DNA of 64,000 nt from Odiellus spinosus (GCA_963920705.1 CAWUCO010000077.1:112501-176500); one strand, 5' to 3'. Shown: positions 9,660-20,200, numbered from the stretch's first letter. The notes: generated by a model from the sequence alone, not told the origin. Translations and numbers: made by a program.

Positions 9660-12617
9660 TAGAATACTTTACGGCCCAATAGAGCTCGTTGCTAACCCAA
9701 ACACCTTCTAAGGCTCTACCGTTCTCTCCGTGATTACAAACGTTTAACTGAAATTTAGCACACATTTTACACAGCGGGTAATATAATTTTCCATGCACTC
9801 GAACGGGTAAAACGGGGATATAAAGATTTTGGGGGGCAGTACACGCGCGTGGATAACCCCAAAATACGCATCTGCTTCGTAATTAAAGTTAGAGGTAATA
9901 ATGCTGGGGTGTAATCCCGGAAAAACCTTATCGCGACAAATATGGGGGTAAAGCGAAATTATATCTAAATATTTTATGGTTTGATGTGTTTGGGGAACGC
10001 TTTTTAATTTAAATACGCTACAACGACCACCATATAAAGCGCTGCATCCATTAATACGGGGGCGTAATGTTAGACTTTTGCAAAAAGCTTTGGCTTCGGC
10101 GTTTTCCTTCAAAAAGCGATAAAATTGACATTCTTTTACCGTAATATATTTATGGTTTGGAAGAGTTTCTCGAATAAAAATATCTCTATCCAAAGTGCGT
10201 TCGTGAAGATGTTTATTGCTTGTTTTTAATAGCGAATTATAAGAATTTAAAGTCAAACAAAGCTCGCATCCGTGATAAAAACAACCGTCAAAATTAATAG
10301 CTAACGGCGGATCGTTAGAATAGCCGTCTAATCGGTATGGACCAACTTGTTTTTCACCTCCGTATAAAGCTGTTTAAAATGTTACGCCTTGTTTTTCAAA
10401 CCAAGTCAAATATTTTAAACTAATTTGAGAATAGGCAAATTGATTGTGATATCCGTTAGGAGGAACGATTCCCATTGTATACGGTTTAAGATAATTGTTT
10501 CGAAAAATGGTGGTTAGACACCCGGCAATCGTTACGTTTGGAAAACTAAAAATATCAAAACCCGTAATTTTTAAATAATTGTCTCGAAAAATTACCATTC
10601 CTTCCCGTAAAAATTTTACATCCTGGCTACAGTATTTTAAAACTTCGTGAATGTCATATTCCTCTTTCTCACGACTCTCGTACCATTTTTCAAAATTTAA
10701 AAAATCTTGATCTTTCATTTTTTCCGGGCTAAAATTATGTTTCGGTGGCAGTGCCCCTTTGTAATCTAAAGTCGAGTTATTGTAAAAAGAGTAAGGAAAA
10801 TATCCTTTTACTACGTCATCATCAAGACCGAACATATGCGCAAAATTTCTTAAAGGGGCAGCGACGTAGGAATAACTGTCAATAAATCTTAACTGTAAAT
10901 TTTTCAATGAGATGAGTAAAATTTTGGAACAGTCATAAATTAAAAAAGGCAATAAATTCCGTTCAATTAAATTCCTTATAATGAAGTAAAGGTCGAAACT
11001 TTTTCCATAGTGGCTATAGATTGAGTAGCCATGGAAACGCGCCTTTCTAGTCTTACGTTTTCTCATTTTTTGAGAACCAACAATCACTTCCGTTGATAAA
11101 ATATAATCCAAAAACTTGTCAATGCAATCTTTTCCATAAAAAATAATTTTTTCATAACTACCATTCTCTAATTCAGCTTCACTAATCAATAAAACGGGAA
11201 CAAAAATATCGTTTTCTAAAATGGTTTCAGTATCGAAAAAAATTAACCGACTTTTTTCACGGGGGGTGGAAAGGGGCATGACGTAATGCAATTGTTCGGG
11301 ATGTTTAATCAGACAACGATGACAACGGGGTAAACAGTCGTGATTTTCACCTAGCAAATGTCCACATTTTAAACACCTCTTTTTTGACCCGCATGTTCCG
11401 TTAGAAACATGGGCTTCAAAACAAGCTCCCCGAGCAAAATAGCAAAAACAGTCCGCGCACCGCTCTAAGTTGTTCATGGTATGATAAGCGGGTGCCTGAC
11501 AACGAAAGCAAATATATTCAGTCGTTAAAATGTTATACTGACCAACTTGCGTATAAGATAAGCACTTAATAACGTTAAAAACAACTTTAATTACGCAATA
11601 TAATTGCGTAATTAAAGTTGTTTTTAACGTTATTAAGTGCTTATATTCAGTCGTGTTCGGACATCTGTTTCTTTTTTTGAAAATCCGTATGAAACGTTTT
11701 TAAACCAGGATTACACGAACTTTTACCCCCCTTTATTGAATGAAGAGTTTTTGCAACATAAATGTATAGACCCTACCTTTAATAAGTAAATATAACGAGG
11801 GGCGTCGGGACCTTCGTAAAAAATATTATATTGGTCTAAAGCGTCTATTATAACAATTCGATAAAGGGGAAGTAAAAAATTTTGCATTTTGTTAATACTA
11901 ATCATATTTACTGCTCCTTCATCTAACCCCGCTTTTTCGTGTAACTCTTTGGCCATTTTTAATTATATTTTTTTCCGTATTTAATTTTTTGATATTCTTT
12001 TTTGTCAAATAATTCGGGTTGTTTAATTTCATTGAAATAAAATCGATCCGCGAGTAATTGGCCTAATACAATACCTCGTCCGAAACAAAAATTGTCCGTG
12101 TCATTGTCAATGAAAATAAAATTGGAATTTTTTTGGAGCCAGTCATTTAAATTAGCTAAAGTTCTGTTTTTAACAGAACATTGGTAACCTACAATATTTT
12201 GGGGCAAATCTATGAAAATTAAATCAAATTTCCAGTTATCACTTTCTACAATTAAGTCTTTAGAATTTGATTGTATTATGCGACTTAACGTTCGAATAAT
12301 ACGCTTGGGAGTGAGTTTGTCTATTTTAATTAAATTTATATTAACTGGCGTATTTAAACTTTCGGAATTTAAACTAAAACGTAAATGAGTAAAGTTTTTT
12401 CTGCTAAAATTCTTTTAAAGATTTTATAGAAATCTTTAACAGGAATTTTAGTTAAGTCATGAAATTGAATTCGAACATCTATTTCTTTTGTCTTCCATTT
12501 ATATGAGCGCTTATTTAATCGGCGTTGAATGTGATAGAAACGTTTAAGATTAGGGAAAGAAGAGGTATCAGAATCGCTAGCGGTAGAAGATGAAGAGGTT
12601 TCTGAATTATTGGCCAT
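9660..12617 (-). pseudogene. polB: Protein-primed DNA polymerase B, lineage i (broken)
   Basis: From the ATG at 12617 the minus strand encodes, in pieces, a virus-type family B polymerase. An N-terminal domain (segments at 12369-12617 and 11959-12207, with FCFGRGIVLGQLLADR) is followed by Cys-rich zinc modules (11300-11480). The exonuclease has FFDTETI (Exo I), SHYGKSFD where SHNGKSFD is expected (Exo II), and YCSQDVKFL (Exo III). Polymerase motif A is YLDIISLYPHI. The copy ends before motifs B and C. Breaks include several frameshifts or stops and a hairpin insertion at 11513-11654. It resembles adintovirus/Polinton PolB. The gene at 12691-13309 lies just upstream in the same direction. A truncated plus-strand copy of the same lineage lies at 40871-41893. 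Confidence 0.85.
11513..11654. repeat. 85-bp perfect palindrome insertion flanked by 13-bp direct repeat
   Basis: Two copies of TATATTCAGTCGT (11513-11525 and 11642-11654) bracket 33 nt of unique sequence and then a perfect hairpin (11559-11643) with 41-nt arms around a 3-nt loop. The insertion lies within the zinc-finger part of PolB. Conceptually removing one repeat copy together with the intervening sequence leaves an open frame through that zinc module, so the flanking repeat behaves as a target-site duplication. A second structure with the same layout but different sequence is at 18302-18422. Confidence 0.85.
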
Positions 12618-12690
12618 TTTTATGCGGAATTATTTTTTTAAATATTTCTAATTAAAGACAGTTTTTTTAATTCAAAGGTTATTTTTTATG

Positions 12691-13309
12691 TCAAAAATAT
12701 TTACTCGTTACCTTTTTTGGAGCAATGATTTGAGTTTCTTTACTGTTTTGAATTCTTTCGCAACATTTGTAAAAGGCGTTGACCAATTTTACACCATCTC
12801 GATCCGATTCATCAGTGACACTACAAAATTGATAATTGTAAATTAAACCCAAATTTTGCGAATTTTAAAACTATTTAAAAACATTACATGTATTTTAATT
12901 TTTTATGGTCCGCTTTCCAGAGTTCGTCAATGGGACTGTTTCCAATGTCCTCCATTTTATATAAGTTCACTTCTATATAAAACAACCCATTCGTACGGGG
13001 TCTCTTTTTTGATTTGTAGTAATTGCCATTTAGCCTTAAACGCACGCTACTTTCTATGCCAAGTGTTGAAACAGTAGAACTTTCTTTTACTTTTTCAAGA
13101 AAAATATTGTCGTCAGGTTCAATTAATTTTTCTAAATTTAAAAACGAAGTGATTTTTCGTTTTGAACTACTCAATTTATGGGAGGTAGTGGGTCGATTGA
13201 TGTCTGGCAATTCATTTAAATTACATTCTGCTTCTTCTACTGTAATGTCGGGAGATGGCAAAGGGCTGGAGAAGTCCAGTATATCCTGTGATTCGAGTAA
13301 TTGACTCAT
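12691..13309 (-). CDS. Spliced 183-residue protein, PolB-upstream family
   Basis: Two exons, 13309-12888 and 12820-12691, are separated by a 67-nt intron with GTAATG and TTTTGTAG ends. The junction is in phase and restores a motif found in the homologue at 56268-56699. Conserved segments are GLFYIEVNLYKMEDI (against EVYFDIQIYNYSDI) and SDRDGVKLVNAFYKCCERIQ (against SRESKLINTMVARIAREM), followed by a basic tail. The N-terminal half is acidic and Ser-rich. Function is unknown; its place just upstream of PolB in this element, and upstream of PolB in the 56-64 kb element, suggests a replication or early role, for example a terminal protein or DNA-binding factor, but no motif proves it. The 56-kb homologue has no intron. 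Confidence 0.75.
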
Positions 13310-13395
13310 ATTCCGGATATTTTTTCAAAGACAAAAAACTAATCGACCCTAAACTCCCAAAGACTGAAAATAAACTTTTACACGTTATGGTCTAT

Positions 13396-13404
13396 CTTTA
13401 TATA
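13396..13404 (-). promoter_or_regulatory. TATA box for the 183-residue gene
   Basis: TATATAAAG on the minus strand, about 87 bp before the ATG at 13309. It forms one half of a divergent promoter region with the box at 13622. Confidence 0.65.
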
Positions 13405-13621
13405 GACGAAAATTTCAAAAATAAATAAAAAAATAGATATTTTTTGTTCTTCAAAAATTAAAATTTAATATTTTTTTAAGTCACGTACAAAGATAATTAG
13501 TTTTTTAATATGTATCAAAAAATTCTTTTATGGTACAACGCCTATTTATAAAAATATTTTAATCTAGGCTAATTATCCCCTCTACTTCAATTTTTACATA
13601 GATATAACCCATTTATTTCCA

Positions 13622-13630
13622 TATATAAAG
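13622..13630 (+). promoter_or_regulatory. TATA box for the 150-residue gene
   Basis: TATATAAAG on the plus strand, 55 bp before the ATG at 13685. The 375-bp intergenic region 13310-13684 thus carries two identical, oppositely oriented boxes. Confidence 0.65.
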
Positions 13631-13684
13631 CTAAAAAATATTAACATTTTAAAGTCTTAGTAACATAAGAACTCGATTAAAAAA

Positions 13685-14137
13685 ATGGCTTTCTGTTTAA
13701 GTGTAAATTGCGATAACAAAAACACCGAGCCTTTTGAGACAATTTTGTCGTTAACCGCACTTAGTTTTCACATTTGTGAAAAAAAGGACCTTTTTAACAA
13801 ATTTCCCGTAGAAAAGCGCGAAAACGTTGTTAATATAATAGGTAAACGCGTTTTTGATCAGTGTTATGAACTTTTAAAAGACTATAACTACTTTATAGCC
13901 GAAAAACATGGACTTTTTCGTTTCAATAGATATAATTGTGATTTGGAAATCCCTCCTCCCTTTTGTCCTTTTGCGGTACATATTGGTCATCCTACCTGCC
14001 CTTCCTTCATTTTCGCTGTTCCACGTTTCAAATTCACACCGGCTATTATATACGTGGCTGGACTTACTATAAAGCGGCCATTTTTGCTACCTTGTACGTT
14101 ATTTAATGAATACCAGCTTTGTTATCCAAAAAAATAA
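13685..14137 (+). CDS. Unidentified 150-residue protein of the lineage i element
   Basis: An intact frame beginning ATGGCTTTCTG, 55 bp after a TATATAAAG box. The protein is mixed hydrophobic and Cys-containing (for example FCLSVNCDNKN, PPPFCPFAVHIGHPTCPSF, LLPCTLFNEYQLCYPKK). No signal peptide or known domain is evident. It is transcribed away from the 183-residue gene and PolB, and its stop codon overlaps the start of the next small frame (TAATG), a viral type of packing. I do not recognise the family. Confidence 0.55.
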   Translation: MAFCLSVNCDNKNTEPFETILSLTALSFHICEKKDLFNKFPVEKRENVVNIIGKRVFDQCYELLKDYNYFIAEKHGLFRFNRYNCDLEIPPPFCPFAVHIGHPTCPSFIFAVPRFKFTPAIIYVAGLTIKRPFLLPCTLFNEYQLCYPKK

Positions 14138-14271
14138 TGATATCCTTATTTAGATATCGGGAACTTAACATTTTTTGCAAAAACCCTACGCTAGAAATGA
14201 GAAAAATAAGAAGAAAGATTAACTATCTTAATCGACAGGTTCGTAATTTTTTTAAACCTCAATTTATTTAA
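14137..14271 (+). CDS. Small basic 44-residue protein overlapping the previous stop
   Basis: The ATG shares its A with the TAA of the preceding gene. The product is strongly basic in its middle (EMRKIRRKINYLNRQVRNFF) and could bind nucleic acid or be a core-type peptide. The stop-start overlap suggests translational coupling on one transcript. There is no homologue in the window to test it against, so the call rests on packing and composition. Confidence 0.4.
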   Translation: MISLFRYRELNIFCKNPTLEMRKIRRKINYLNRQVRNFFKPQFI

Positions 14272-15609
14272 GATTATAATGTTATTTACTTTTAAATGAA
14301 AAAAATTAAAGCCCGATATTTAACTTTAGAACCAGAAATGGACCAATTTATTACTTTTAATTACACTTTATAACACTTTTAATGGCATTTTATAATTTGG
14401 CAATTTTTTTTGTGAAACTATTTCTTTATAATAAATATATTCATTCAAAAACGTTATTTTTTGTAAAATTATAATTATACCAATTAAATGTAATTATAGT
14501 GAATATTTTCATAATCTGTATATTAATTCTATATAACTAGATAATCTATCTTAATTATAATAACCACTACGTGTATAATTTTAATATTTTTATATTAGAA
14601 TAAAAAATTTAAAACTGGACGACATTGAAGAAAATAACATTCTATATTTTTCACGTCATTAATATACATATGTAGATAACCACTTTTTAATTTTCGTGAA
14701 AATCTTTCTATTTTCGAAAATTATTGCGCAGATAGCGCGTGGATCGCTGGCTGGCTGGTTTTCGCGTTCATAGCCAAGAACTAATAATAAAATTTCAAAC
14801 TAACTACAATTTGAAATTTCGCGGTAGAAATTTATTTTTTGCTTCACCATTCATCTCATAGATAGCGGTACATCTTCCAATTTTTAAATCTTAATTTCAA
14901 TGAAGAAATCTTTTGGCCTGGACCGGGCCGCGAACTCCAGTCCCTGGCGTGGTAGTCCACTACTTTACCTCGTAGCTAGGTTTACGTTGGTATAGGCGAG
15001 ACTTTTTAACCTTATATAGACGCGTTCCCGAGACTAAAGCTAGGCGGGGGCAAGACAGCGGGGAAAAAACGGCGTCGCTCGCACCTCTCTCTCTCTCTCT
15101 CTCTCTCTCTAGAGTCTAGACGCTGAAAATACAAGTATATCTATACATGTATCACGCCCGTTGCGTAGAGCCTTAGGGGGGGGGGCAAGATTCGCGTGAG
15201 GGGTACCGTCGCGTTTCTCTCTCTCACTCCTTGCTATGGGAAACGCGTTGAGCTTAGCATCATATGCCTCTCTCTCTTATGAAAATACAATTATATATCC
15301 GTCTCCTTGGAAGAGCGTGTACTATTATACTATATGTATTTTCAGCCCTATATGCATTGCTGGGTATAGCTGTCTCTCGATTTATATATGTTTATATATA
15401 TGGGATCAAGGTAAATTTAATGTTTATTAATTATTTGCAAAATTAGTAGAACAGATTTAAAAAGCATTTTGTTTTATTTCGGATAAGTTCGTTTATTTAA
15501 GCAAATATGTTAGTCGAGCGAATCAATTAGTTACTTAACGCTTTAAAAGTTGCGTTATTTCAAGTATGAAAAACAGTATAAATAGGCGTTATTTTCGTAG
15601 TAAAATGAA
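14272..15609. other. Non-coding stretch with TC microsatellite
   Basis: AT-rich to about 14700, then more GC-rich. A (TC)n run of about 24 bases lies near 15084-15108, and further CTCTCT blocks near 15215-15225 and 15270. A run of nine G lies near 15177. Small frames around 15236-15446 are built from these repeats and are not credible genes. Confidence 0.45.
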
Positions 15610-16446
15610 CCCATACCTTTTGAAGAGTTATGCTATTTTAAAAAAGTCAAGACTGCACATAAGGAACCAACGGCTGAACAACAAACAATAATAACCATAC
15701 CTTTTGAAGAGTTATGCTATTTTAAAAAAGTCAAGACTGCACATAAGGAACCAACGGCTGAACAACCGTTCTGCTCTTGCCCTTCATAAGAAAGGTAGGC
15801 TGCTGCATGAAATCTCTTTAGCACTCGCTTCCCAAAACTCTGTACCTATGAATGCATCCCGAAACCAAAATTCACTACCTAATAAATGAAACAGAACCAA
15901 TGTAGTTTTTACGATATTCACATCTCAGTGACTAAAGACACTGCCGCTAGACTGTGCAATTTTAAGGGTAACAAAAATACGCAATACGGAAATGACACTG
16001 AACAGCTAGCGTTTACTCGATACGAGGAAGTTTACAGTTACGATCTAAAATCCTACGGGGTTGTTAATAATCCCATTACACCTTGGCTAGCTTTCAGTCC
16101 GGCTGGGGTTGTTTTTGAAAATTACTAACCTAGCGTGCTTCTAGAAATGAAGTGTCTTACGAAAGGAGCGACACTTTCAATCGCTGAGTTAATTGAGCTA
16201 AAACAGATTCCATATTTGAAAGTTGAAGGAGACAATTTTGTTTTGAAGAAAAAGCACAAATACTACGTACAGATTCAGCAGAGCATGGCTATTTTAAATT
16301 TGGAGTTTTCTTACTTGGTCACCTACAGCAAAAAAACCAACGAAATACTAGTCACGGTAGTAGATAAAGACTTAAATTTTATTTCAAAATTGCTTGAAAA
16401 ACTACAACACATTTATTTTACTTTATTGTTACCAAAATTGGCATAA
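15610..16446 (+). pseudogene. YqaJ-type nuclease of an ISL2EU-like transposon
   Basis: A YqaJ-fold exonuclease/recombinase domain runs from about 15886 to 16446: EQLAFTRYEEVYSYDLKSYG, NPITPWLAFSPAGVVFE, an in-frame TAA, then LLEMKC and KKHKYYVQIQQSMAI, ending LLLPKLA. In the family the Asp of the SPDG element and the Glu/Lys of the LLEIKC element form the metal site; here the Asp position reads Ala. The N-terminal coding part contains a tandem duplication and a stop. YqaJ nucleases are the typical second gene of ISL2EU elements, and this one faces the THAP/DDE transposase 80 bp away. The in-frame stop and altered catalytic residue mark it as inactive. Confidence 0.75.
15611..15766 (+). repeat. 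72-bp direct duplication within the YqaJ gene
   Basis: The block beginning CCATACCTTTTGAAGAG occurs at 15611-15682 and 15695-15766, period 84 bp and near identical. In the coding frame it gives IPFEELCYFKKVKTAHKEP, so the duplication lies in the N-terminal coding part. Near identity means it is recent. Confidence 0.85.
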
Positions 16447-16525
16447 AAAAAAAATCACACTTGAAATATTGATCATTAATCATATTTTTAAAAACAAACT
16501 TGACCATTAATAGTATTTATCTTAA

Positions 16526-17910
16526 TTAAAATCTAACTTCGTCCAATATTGGCGATGACAAGTTAACAATACCCGCAGCGATTGTAATCATGGGATTAAT
16601 AAAAGATGTCATTTCCCAAGCCATTGTGTTGGTAAAAATACTGAAGAGTTTAAATCTTTGTATCACCCTCTCTACGTGCACTCTTGCCTTTGCAATTTTA
16701 GAAACGTAGGCATTCTTTCTCGATTCTAAAACCTTTATCTACTATGCACCCGTCTATGTAGGGTGTCAACTTGTGTAGAACTTTACTGTCAATAGTAATA
16801 AATTTATCGGAGGCTCTCCCTCCATAAGCGGTACTCAAAAATATGATCAACCCTGCGGGTGACACTCCGATCAAAAGTTTAATGGTGTGGGTACCTTTGT
16901 AATACGAGTACGATAGTATTCTACATTTAATGCATTTAGGTTTCTCTATTGACATTTCAGTACAGTCTAAAACCACCATAGTTTTTTCAAAGCCTTTGAA
17001 ACACTGTCGCATGTTTTTAAGAGTTTCTTCCTTCGAAGGCCACTTGATGGCGCATTTAAGCACGTCAGCGACGATAAATACTGTTTGTCTAAAATATCTG
17101 CGGCAACTAGTTTCGGATATCTTAAACATAGTAGAAATTACGCAGTAAGACAAGTTGAGCTTCATTTTCATTAAGACGAGGAGAGCGAGTCCTTCGACTG
17201 GGATCCGAGCTTTGACACTAATTAACATTGTCGTAGATTCAACTACGGCTTGAAATAATTTGAAATAGGAGATACCAGTCATACGACCTAAATCCTTTTC
17301 AGTTTTAACATAATTCATAATACTGAAGGTTTGCGATAAATAAGTATTGACTTGCACCGAAGCTTCTTTACTTTCTAGTCTTGGTAAAGGTTGAATTTCA
17401 TTTTGTTCATTTACTTCATCAACATCAGCGGATTCCGTCGAATCTGCAGTTTCATTATTTATTTCACTAGGATTCAAAGGTTCTTCACCACTTTTAAAAT
17501 GCTGACATCGGTTTTCAACCCTTTTCTTTCTTTCGTTAACTTTCCTTCTCATCTCTTCGGAAATCTCTTTTTCACGCGTTAACTTTGGCAAACACTGCGA
17601 GGGGCAAGTTCCACGCTTTAATTTTCTTTTTCCTGATGGCAAATCTGTATAAACGAATTCCATTAAACTCCAGTATTTAAGTAGAAGTTTAAAAGTAATC
17701 ACTTACCAGGAAAAAATAATCAGACTTGTTGAAATGTAAACTACACACATCCATGTAATTAGAAATATCTTTCCCTATCTTTAGGACTCGTTGCCATTGA
17801 TTACGCAATTTTATATCTTTGGGAAAGCTATGCATACTTAATCCTGGTATGTTTAATTTTAATCTAGAATTACACTGTGGAACACAGCAATACTTCTTAC
17901 TGGGTGCCAT
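16526..17910 (-). pseudogene. THAP-domain DDE transposase of an ISL2EU-like element
   Basis: Exon 1 (17910 to about 17706) encodes a THAP zinc finger: CCVPQCNSR, then FPKDIKLRNQW and VCSLHF, ending at a GTAAGT donor. The main exon follows with an acidic linker, a helix-turn-helix region (LNLSYCVISTMFKISETSCR) and a DDE_Tnp_4 core. The core has the first Asp in MVVLDCTEMSIEKP, KGTHTIKLLIGVSPAG, the second Asp in AYGGRASDKFIT, and the Glu in KARVHVERVIQRFK. A frameshift and loss of about 30 residues near 16698 separate the last two motifs. The enzyme would bind the element ends through THAP and cut DNA in the nucleus. It converges on the YqaJ gene. Ends of the element were not located. Confidence 0.8.
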
Positions 17911-18301
17911 GACTTAAAAACAATAAATTAATAACAGAAAACCAAATATTAAAACCCTAAACGCTAAGCCTTTCGAAATTACTAGCACGGAATCTCAGCT
18001 GGCTGCTTCGCTAGAGATAGAGAGCCGTACACGTACCCCGTTGTAAAACTTTCCGAAAATACCGCTTGGTGCGCTTCACTCTTTGGCGGATTTATTTTGC
18101 TTTAGAAGACCATAAGTTCAGATCAGTTCAGTTTTTTACCTACCCCTTAAGAGGCTCGCAAATGCATCAGTAGAGCAACGCCGCTTAGATGTAGACTAGT
18201 CTCCAGGGTGGGAAATAAGGATGTAATAACACTGAGGAAGCAAAAAAAAGTGCTTCATAGTTATTTCCCCACGTACAAACTGTGATCCTTCTACATAAAC
18301 T

Positions 18302-18422
18302 AAAGTGAGCCTTTGAGGTTTATTTTTATGGCCATGGTAGAGAATACAAAGAAATCACTCGAGATACATTCGCATGGATTCCATGCGAATGTATCTCGAG
18401 TGATTTCTTTGAAAGTGAGCCT
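18302..18422. repeat. 65-bp perfect palindrome insertion flanked by 11-bp direct repeat
   Basis: AAAGTGAGCCT occurs at 18302-18312 and 18412-18422. Between them lie 34 nt of unique sequence and then a perfect hairpin (18347-18411) with 32-nt arms and a single-base loop. The order and the 33-34 nt spacer are the same as at 11513-11654, although the sequences are unrelated. Transcribed, it would be a perfect RNA hairpin. Confidence 0.85.
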
Positions 18423-18728
18423 CCTTGATTCAAAAGGGACTTTATATGCTGGAAGCTGAACTAAACTACCATAGTGGTTGGGGTCTGCTAATTTGTTTAT
18501 AATTCAGCAACTGACAAAAAAAAAGTTCAAACTTTCAAATCAACGGTATCAATCGTCACGTTATATTAACTGACGAAAAGAAGTTCAAACTTTTAAATCA
18601 ACGGTATCAATATTAATATTATATATTAATTTCACTACAACTTGAATTAAAGGTGTGTTAATGAAAAGATTCTCTAAACCTGTATAAATAATTTTATGGG
18701 ATTTTTGTTTTTTAGGCTTTTTGTGTCA

Positions 18729-19516
18729 ATGGCTTCATCTTTACAGGGAGACATTCCAAAGGTATTTAAAAATCCCATTTTGGAAATGGAAGCTATTGTT
18801 GGCCCAAAGAATCTATGGCTTGGAAACATGTGGAGATTGATCAATTTGAAGCATGGCGAATCAACGGATCAAATCACTAAGATATGCGCTTTCGCATACG
18901 TTAATTCTGTGAGCCCTTATCTTCTGGATAATGTTATTAGAGCTGTTGGTGGAATAACAGCCTATGCTGATGTAACTTCAGCTATTCATGCGTGCTATAC
19001 TAGTTGGAATATGAGTAAGGATCTTAGAAGAAACCATGTTGCGTACTGCGTACGAAAGGGGTGTTACTTGAATCTGAATTTTGAGCAGTAAGACATTTCT
19101 TATATAATTTCATAATAATATTTAGTCTATAAATTAGATTTTCAATTTTTTATACAGATCAAAAAAATCTTTGCCATATTCACCTTCGAAATCTCAAAGT
19201 TCACCCTTAAAATCACCGCTGAAACGGGAACTACCAGCTGTTTTCCAAACTCCAAAAAAACTACGAACTTTAAGTGAAGATGACATTGATAAGATGATGT
19301 TGGAAATACCTGAAATTTTATTGTCGCCAAACTCATCTTCCCAAAATGGTAAGGCTAATAAAGGTTAATACATATCTTCCCGTAAATAGTAAATCATATA
19401 ATATAAATATATTGTCAGAAACAGTGAAGGGTACTGTTACTGTAGCGGAAGGCAGTGAAATGAAAGGCCAAGAGGCTGGAAACAGCGAAATGGAATCAAA
19501 TGACATTTGCCTCTAA
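18729..19516 (+). CDS. Spliced 215-residue protein of unknown function
   Basis: Three exons in consistent phase: 18729-19087, 19158-19348 and 19419-19516. Donors are GTAAGA and GTAAGG, and acceptors TATACAG and TTGTCAG. The ATG at 18729 follows an acceptor-like TTTTTTAG, so a 5' exon may exist. The N-terminal 120 residues look globular (DQITKICAFAYVNSVSPYLL, DVTSAIHACYTSWNMSKDL). The C-terminal part is Ser/Pro/Lys-rich (PYSPSKSQSSPLKSPLKREL) and acidic at the end. I do not recognise it. It converges on the retropepsin-like gene at 19758-20200, the same two-gene layout as the other transposons in this window, so it may be a transposon gene. Confidence 0.6.
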
Positions 19517-19757
19517 TAACAAATATATTCTCTAAGTTGTATTGTATTTTAAGATAAAATATCAATATCAATAAAGGTTGTTTGTTTTTATTTAGTCCTA
19601 TGTTATTATTTTTTGAATAAACAACTTTTTTTGTAGTTAAAAAATTTAAAATGAAATGAATGTAGGTCCTGTAATAATTTAAAAATATGTTTTTAATTTT
19701 CAGCAGTTCATACAAGTTTTAACTAAAAAAAAAGGAAAGCCAAGATTTTGGTTGAAC

Positions 19758-20200
19758 TTAATTCTTTCTTTGTTTTTTTCGTTTCAACTTCAAACAATTA
19801 TATTTTGTGTGGTTGTCTTTCTTACAATATTGACAAAATAGTTTTAAATTATCCTCTTTTGCCTTTGTAGCTTTTTCCAGTTTAATTTTACCTTCAGTGA
19901 ATGTTAAGTTAACTTTCAACTTTTGCAAGACTTCATGTCCTAATACCAGTGGATGCTTTGCTGAAAGTGACACAAACTTCCTCTTTGACTTCTTTATCGC
20001 TTCGATCCACACAAAAATAGACTGTAGCTGCCCCAAGAATATCATCACCATAATCGTTACAAGAACGCATAACCGGTCTTAAATTGAGGTTTTTCCAGAA
20101 ATCAGTAGATATGAAAGAATATTGGGACTCTGGGGATATTACAGCTGCATGTTTGATTTCGTTGACAAAAACATCTGTAGTTGAAACTCTAAACGTAAGG
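19758..20200 (-). pseudogene. Retropepsin-like protein with CCHC knuckle (frameshifted)
   Basis: The minus strand encodes STTDVFVNEIKHAAVISPE, then KNLNLRPVMRSCNDYGDDIL, then LVLGHEVLQKLKVNLTF, and finally a zinc knuckle, CQYCKKDNHTKYNC. The VFVN...AAVISPE and LVLG.xxLQKL segments resemble the flap and C-terminal hallmark of retropepsin-like proteases, but the active-site Asp-Ser/Thr-Gly is absent. A 2-bp loss relative to the plus-strand copy at 21281-21861 breaks the frame in the middle. It may derive from a retroelement gag-protease unit or be a transposon accessory gene. Confidence 0.55.

Noticed and set aside
15236-15446. Small plus-strand frames with membrane-like residues
   Set aside because: They overlap each other in two frames in CTCTCT/TATATA-rich sequence and show no homology.
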